The notes under the pieces are model-generated. The model was not told the origin of the DNA, ran no database searches, and worked only from the letters and a program-made list of their open reading frames with translations. A program made the position numbers and the translations under genes. This document shows positions 13,603 through 15,256 of a stretch of 15,256 nucleotides of DNA, piece after piece; the first letter of the stretch is position 1; every line of letters begins with the position of its first letter. Source of the DNA: Hungatella sp. UBA3402 (GTDB taxonomy: Bacteria; Bacillota; Clostridia; Lachnospirales; Lachnospiraceae); NCBI GenBank assembly GCA_002358555.1, contig DEPC01000069.1, positions 1 to 15,256 of the forward strand, read 5' to 3'.

Positions 13603-14253
13603 TTACAGACAAGTTACTTTCCCATCAATCAACCCATAATACTCATTATCGCCTAACTCAATCTTTGCTTTGCCATTCGTCCCCTCTATCACCTCTGCTG
13701 ACAATCTCTCTATTTCTCGAAAAGGTACCATAGCTGTTATCTCCACCAGTTCTGTATACTGACTGTCAATAACTGCAATCTGGTTCTGTCCCAGAATATA
13801 CTGAATCTTCCCGATTCCTGTATAATCGGTCCGTATTTTCATTCTTTTGCCCAGACATTTCTCTACAATTTTACTATTTTTAAGTCCCTCCTGTACAGCT
13901 CCTGAATATGCCCGTACCAGACCTCCAGTTCCAAGGAGAGTTCCGCCAAAATATCGTATTACTACCACACAGATATTGTGTATTTCTTCCCCAAGAAGTA
14001 CATCTAACATGGGGCGACCTGCTGTCTGACTAGGTTCTCCATCATCATTGCATCTTGTGCATTGGTTTCTATCTCCAATCACATAGGCAGAGCAATGATG
14101 TCTGGCATCCCAATATTCTTTCCGCATCTTTTCAATAAAAGCCAAAGCCGCTTCCTCTGACTCCACTGGCTCAGTCCTGGCAACAAATCGAGACTTTTTT
14201 TCTACCAGTTCTCCTGTGCCGCCTTCCCATAAAATTTTATACTGCTCCACCAT
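13603..14253 (-). CDS. YigZ/IMPACT family protein (UPF0029 plus DUF1949)
   Basis: 216 residues from the chosen start, the family's usual size. The N-terminal IMPACT/UPF0029 domain carries KKSRFVA (19-25), ARHHCSAYVIG (50-60), DDGEPSQTAGRPML (70-83) and the signature VVIRYFGGTLLGTGGLVRAY (97-116). The smaller C-terminal DUF1949 domain begins around residue 137. Eukaryotic IMPACT regulates translation through GCN1 and GCN2; the bacterial role is not settled, although the fold suggests nucleic-acid or nucleotide binding. Cys65 and Cys68 sit just before the DDGEP motif. I chose the ATG at 14253 because AAAGGA lies about nine bases upstream; the same frame stays open to a TTG at 14352, without a binding site and running through the terminator of the gene upstream. 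It is preceded by that terminator and so is a separate unit. Confidence 0.9.
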   Translation of the reverse strand: MVEQYKILWEGGTGELVEKKSRFVARTEPVESEEAALAFIEKMRKEYWDARHHCSAYVIGDRNQCTRCNDDGEPSQTAGRPMLDVLLGEEIHNICVVVIRYFGGTLLGTGGLVRAYSGAVQEGLKNSKIVEKCLGKRMKIRTDYTGIGKIQYILGQNQIAVIDSQYTELVEITAMVPFREIERLSAEVIEGTNGKAKIELGDNEYYGLIDGKVTCL

Positions 14254-14317
14254 ATGTATAATCCTTTCCTGACTTAGATGCATGTATCTTAATGTGTTTG
14301 AAACAGCTCCATGTATC

Positions 14318-14360
14318 AAAAACACCGCCCCACCAGTATCCTGAGATACCAAGGGACGGT
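14318..14360 (-). terminator. Intrinsic terminator of the PyrE-like gene
   Basis: ACCGCCCC (14324-14331) pairs with GGGACGGT (14353-14360), eight base pairs with one G.U. An inner GTATC/GATAC stem (14336-14349) closes on a CTGA loop. On the minus strand it is followed by five U (14318-14322). Confidence 0.88.
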
Positions 14361-14431
14361 TTCTCTATTTTTATAAAAACTATCTCATACTATCCAAAAA
14401 CAATATTTGCTGTTTAGGATTCACTTCACAA

Positions 14432-15070
14432 TTACAATGCTGAATAGCCAAACGCATTTACCAGTGCGTCTAATTTCTGCTTTTTCTCACACAATGGACA
14501 GTGCCGATAGTCATAAGAAGCATAATCCGGCAAATCCTTCTTTCCAAATACTGCCTTAATCGGAACTCCATCCACCTCATCTACAGCTCCAAAAATCGCA
14601 GAGACACCAGACATAATTCCATGATAATACAGGATACTCTCAATCACCTTATTGACAGTAAGTCCTGTGGTAGCTGAGGATACCAATACCAACACATGCT
14701 TGTCTTCAATCATATGCACTAAATTATCTCGGAAAATAATCTGGCTATTATTATTGAACTCTGGGCGCACTACATAGATACTCTTATGGCGATTTATAGA
14801 TGTAAATCCACCTTTTGCCAATTCATCAGATAAAAATGCCCCAATCACTTCCATACCTTCCATACATACAATGGTATCCACAATTGTATCAAACAAATAC
14901 AAACCTGCCATTACCTTGGCAACTGCCTTTGCCTCGCTGGTTCTACTTTTAAGCATCGTCAAGTCCAGATAATAATTGATATGGGCATGATTGGTAGCAA
15001 AATGTCCTGGAATCACTCTCATCTGTGCAGTAGTTCCCACAGTTCCTATTTTTCTCAATCTTGTCTCCAT
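14432..15070 (-). CDS. PyrE-like phosphoribosyltransferase-family protein with altered PRPP loop
   Basis: 212 residues from the ATG at 15070. It resembles proteins annotated as orotate phosphoribosyltransferase in Lachnospiraceae (from memory): TTAQMRVIPGHFATNHAHINYYLD (13-36), DTIVCMEGMEVIGAFL (65-80), IYVVRPEFNNN (98-108). The strand-loop that normally reads VVDDVxTTGGT and binds PRPP is VLVLVSSATTGLT (126-138): the two acidic residues are replaced by Ser-Ser while TTG is kept. The C-terminus has CPLC (191-194) and FGYSAL, a possible half metal site. True orotate transferase activity is therefore uncertain. AGGGGGA lies about seven bases before the ATG. A TTG twelve codons upstream (15106) also has a good AAGGAG five bases before it, so a 224-residue form is possible. 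A promoter, a leader hairpin and a terminator frame it as a single-gene unit. Confidence 0.75.
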   Translation of the reverse strand: METRLRKIGTVGTTAQMRVIPGHFATNHAHINYYLDLTMLKSRTSEAKAVAKVMAGLYLFDTIVDTIVCMEGMEVIGAFLSDELAKGGFTSINRHKSIYVVRPEFNNNSQIIFRDNLVHMIEDKHVLVLVSSATTGLTVNKVIESILYYHGIMSGVSAIFGAVDEVDGVPIKAVFGKKDLPDYASYDYRHCPLCEKKQKLDALVNAFGYSAL

Positions 15071-15094
15071 TGGCAAATCCCCCTTATTTATTGT

Positions 15095-15154
15095 GAATAC
15101 TCTCAAAAATTCTCCTTACCTGCATCTTAGATAGACAATTTTCCGAAAGTATTC
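15095..15154 (-). promoter_or_regulatory. Long leader hairpin of the PyrE-like gene
   Basis: On the minus strand GAATACTTTC (15145-15154) pairs with GAGAGTATTC (15095-15104), ten base pairs with one G.U. AAAATT (15137-15142) then pairs with AATTTT (15106-15111). The loop holds an AAGGAG site and the stem holds the alternative TTG start, so folding could mask the upstream start. No poly-U follows, so it is not a terminator. Confidence 0.5.
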
Positions 15155-15181
15155 CTCTATATTCTTTATTACCTGTTTTAT

Positions 15182-15210
15182 ATTATACTAAACTTTCTGA
15201 TTTCACACAA
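15182..15210 (-). promoter_or_regulatory. Sigma-A-type promoter for the PyrE-like gene
   Basis: On the minus strand, TTGTGT (15205-15210), a 17-base spacer and a consensus TATAAT (15182-15187). The start would be near 15175, giving a leader of about 105 nt. Confidence 0.75.
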
Positions 15211-15256
15211 CTATTTTATACTTCTTTTATCTGATGACCTTATCTTCACCTAAATA

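Overview
The window looks like a chromosomal segment from a low-to-mid GC Gram-positive anaerobe of the Clostridia, most likely a Lachnospiraceae gut bacterium. The grounds are strong AGGAGG-type ribosome binding sites, TTGACA/TATAAT-like promoters, a lysine riboswitch in front of dapA, and several proteins whose closest relatives, from memory, are lachnospiral (a CobO-like protein with an FRFEK motif, a PyrE-like phosphoribosyltransferase, a tandem-OB SSB-like protein). No prophage, CRISPR array, rRNA or tRNA was seen. This is mostly housekeeping sequence; the unusual material is in the leaders and intergenic regions.

Layout. 1-369 (-): N-terminal part of a BMP/ParB-like family protein that runs off the left edge. 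464-1843 (-): a sodium-dependent NSS transporter. 1844-2169: a divergent control region with a good promoter and a perfect palindrome. 2170-4474 (+): punA (purine nucleoside phosphorylase), udk (uridine kinase family) and a DUF436/YwlG gene, closed by a long-stem terminator. 4642-4974 (-): a small low-complexity lipoprotein. 5044-5160 (-): a 38-codon ORF overlapping the dapB stop. 5160-6892 (-): dapB and dapA.

6893-7703 has no long gene but is dense. Read on the minus strand in transcription order it holds an orphan IS200/IS605-type end resembling an omega-RNA scaffold (about 7455-7669), a lysine riboswitch (7201-7368), its intrinsic terminator (7161-7187), and an array of about eight hairpins (6996-7163) before dapA. 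7704-8204 (-) is a CobO-like protein that has lost its Walker A lysine and Walker B acid. 8379-9005 (-) is a tandem OB-fold SSB-like protein. 9363-11240 (+) is a methyl-accepting chemotaxis protein, which shares a bidirectional terminator with the convergent typA gene (11374-13206, -).

The typA leader (13207-13483) has a strong promoter followed almost at once by an intrinsic terminator, then a second copy of the hairpin repeat found before dapA. Upstream are a YigZ/IMPACT-family gene (13603-14253, -) and a PyrE-like phosphoribosyltransferase (14432-15070, -) with its own promoter, a long leader hairpin and two nested possible starts.

How the genes fit together: punA and udk point to nucleoside salvage, and dapA-dapB form a lysine/diaminopimelate operon under lysine control. 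The remaining genes are single transcription units. The best candidates for something undescribed are the structured repeat placed behind terminators in two gene leaders, and the tnpB-less IS605-like RNA scaffold next to the riboswitch.
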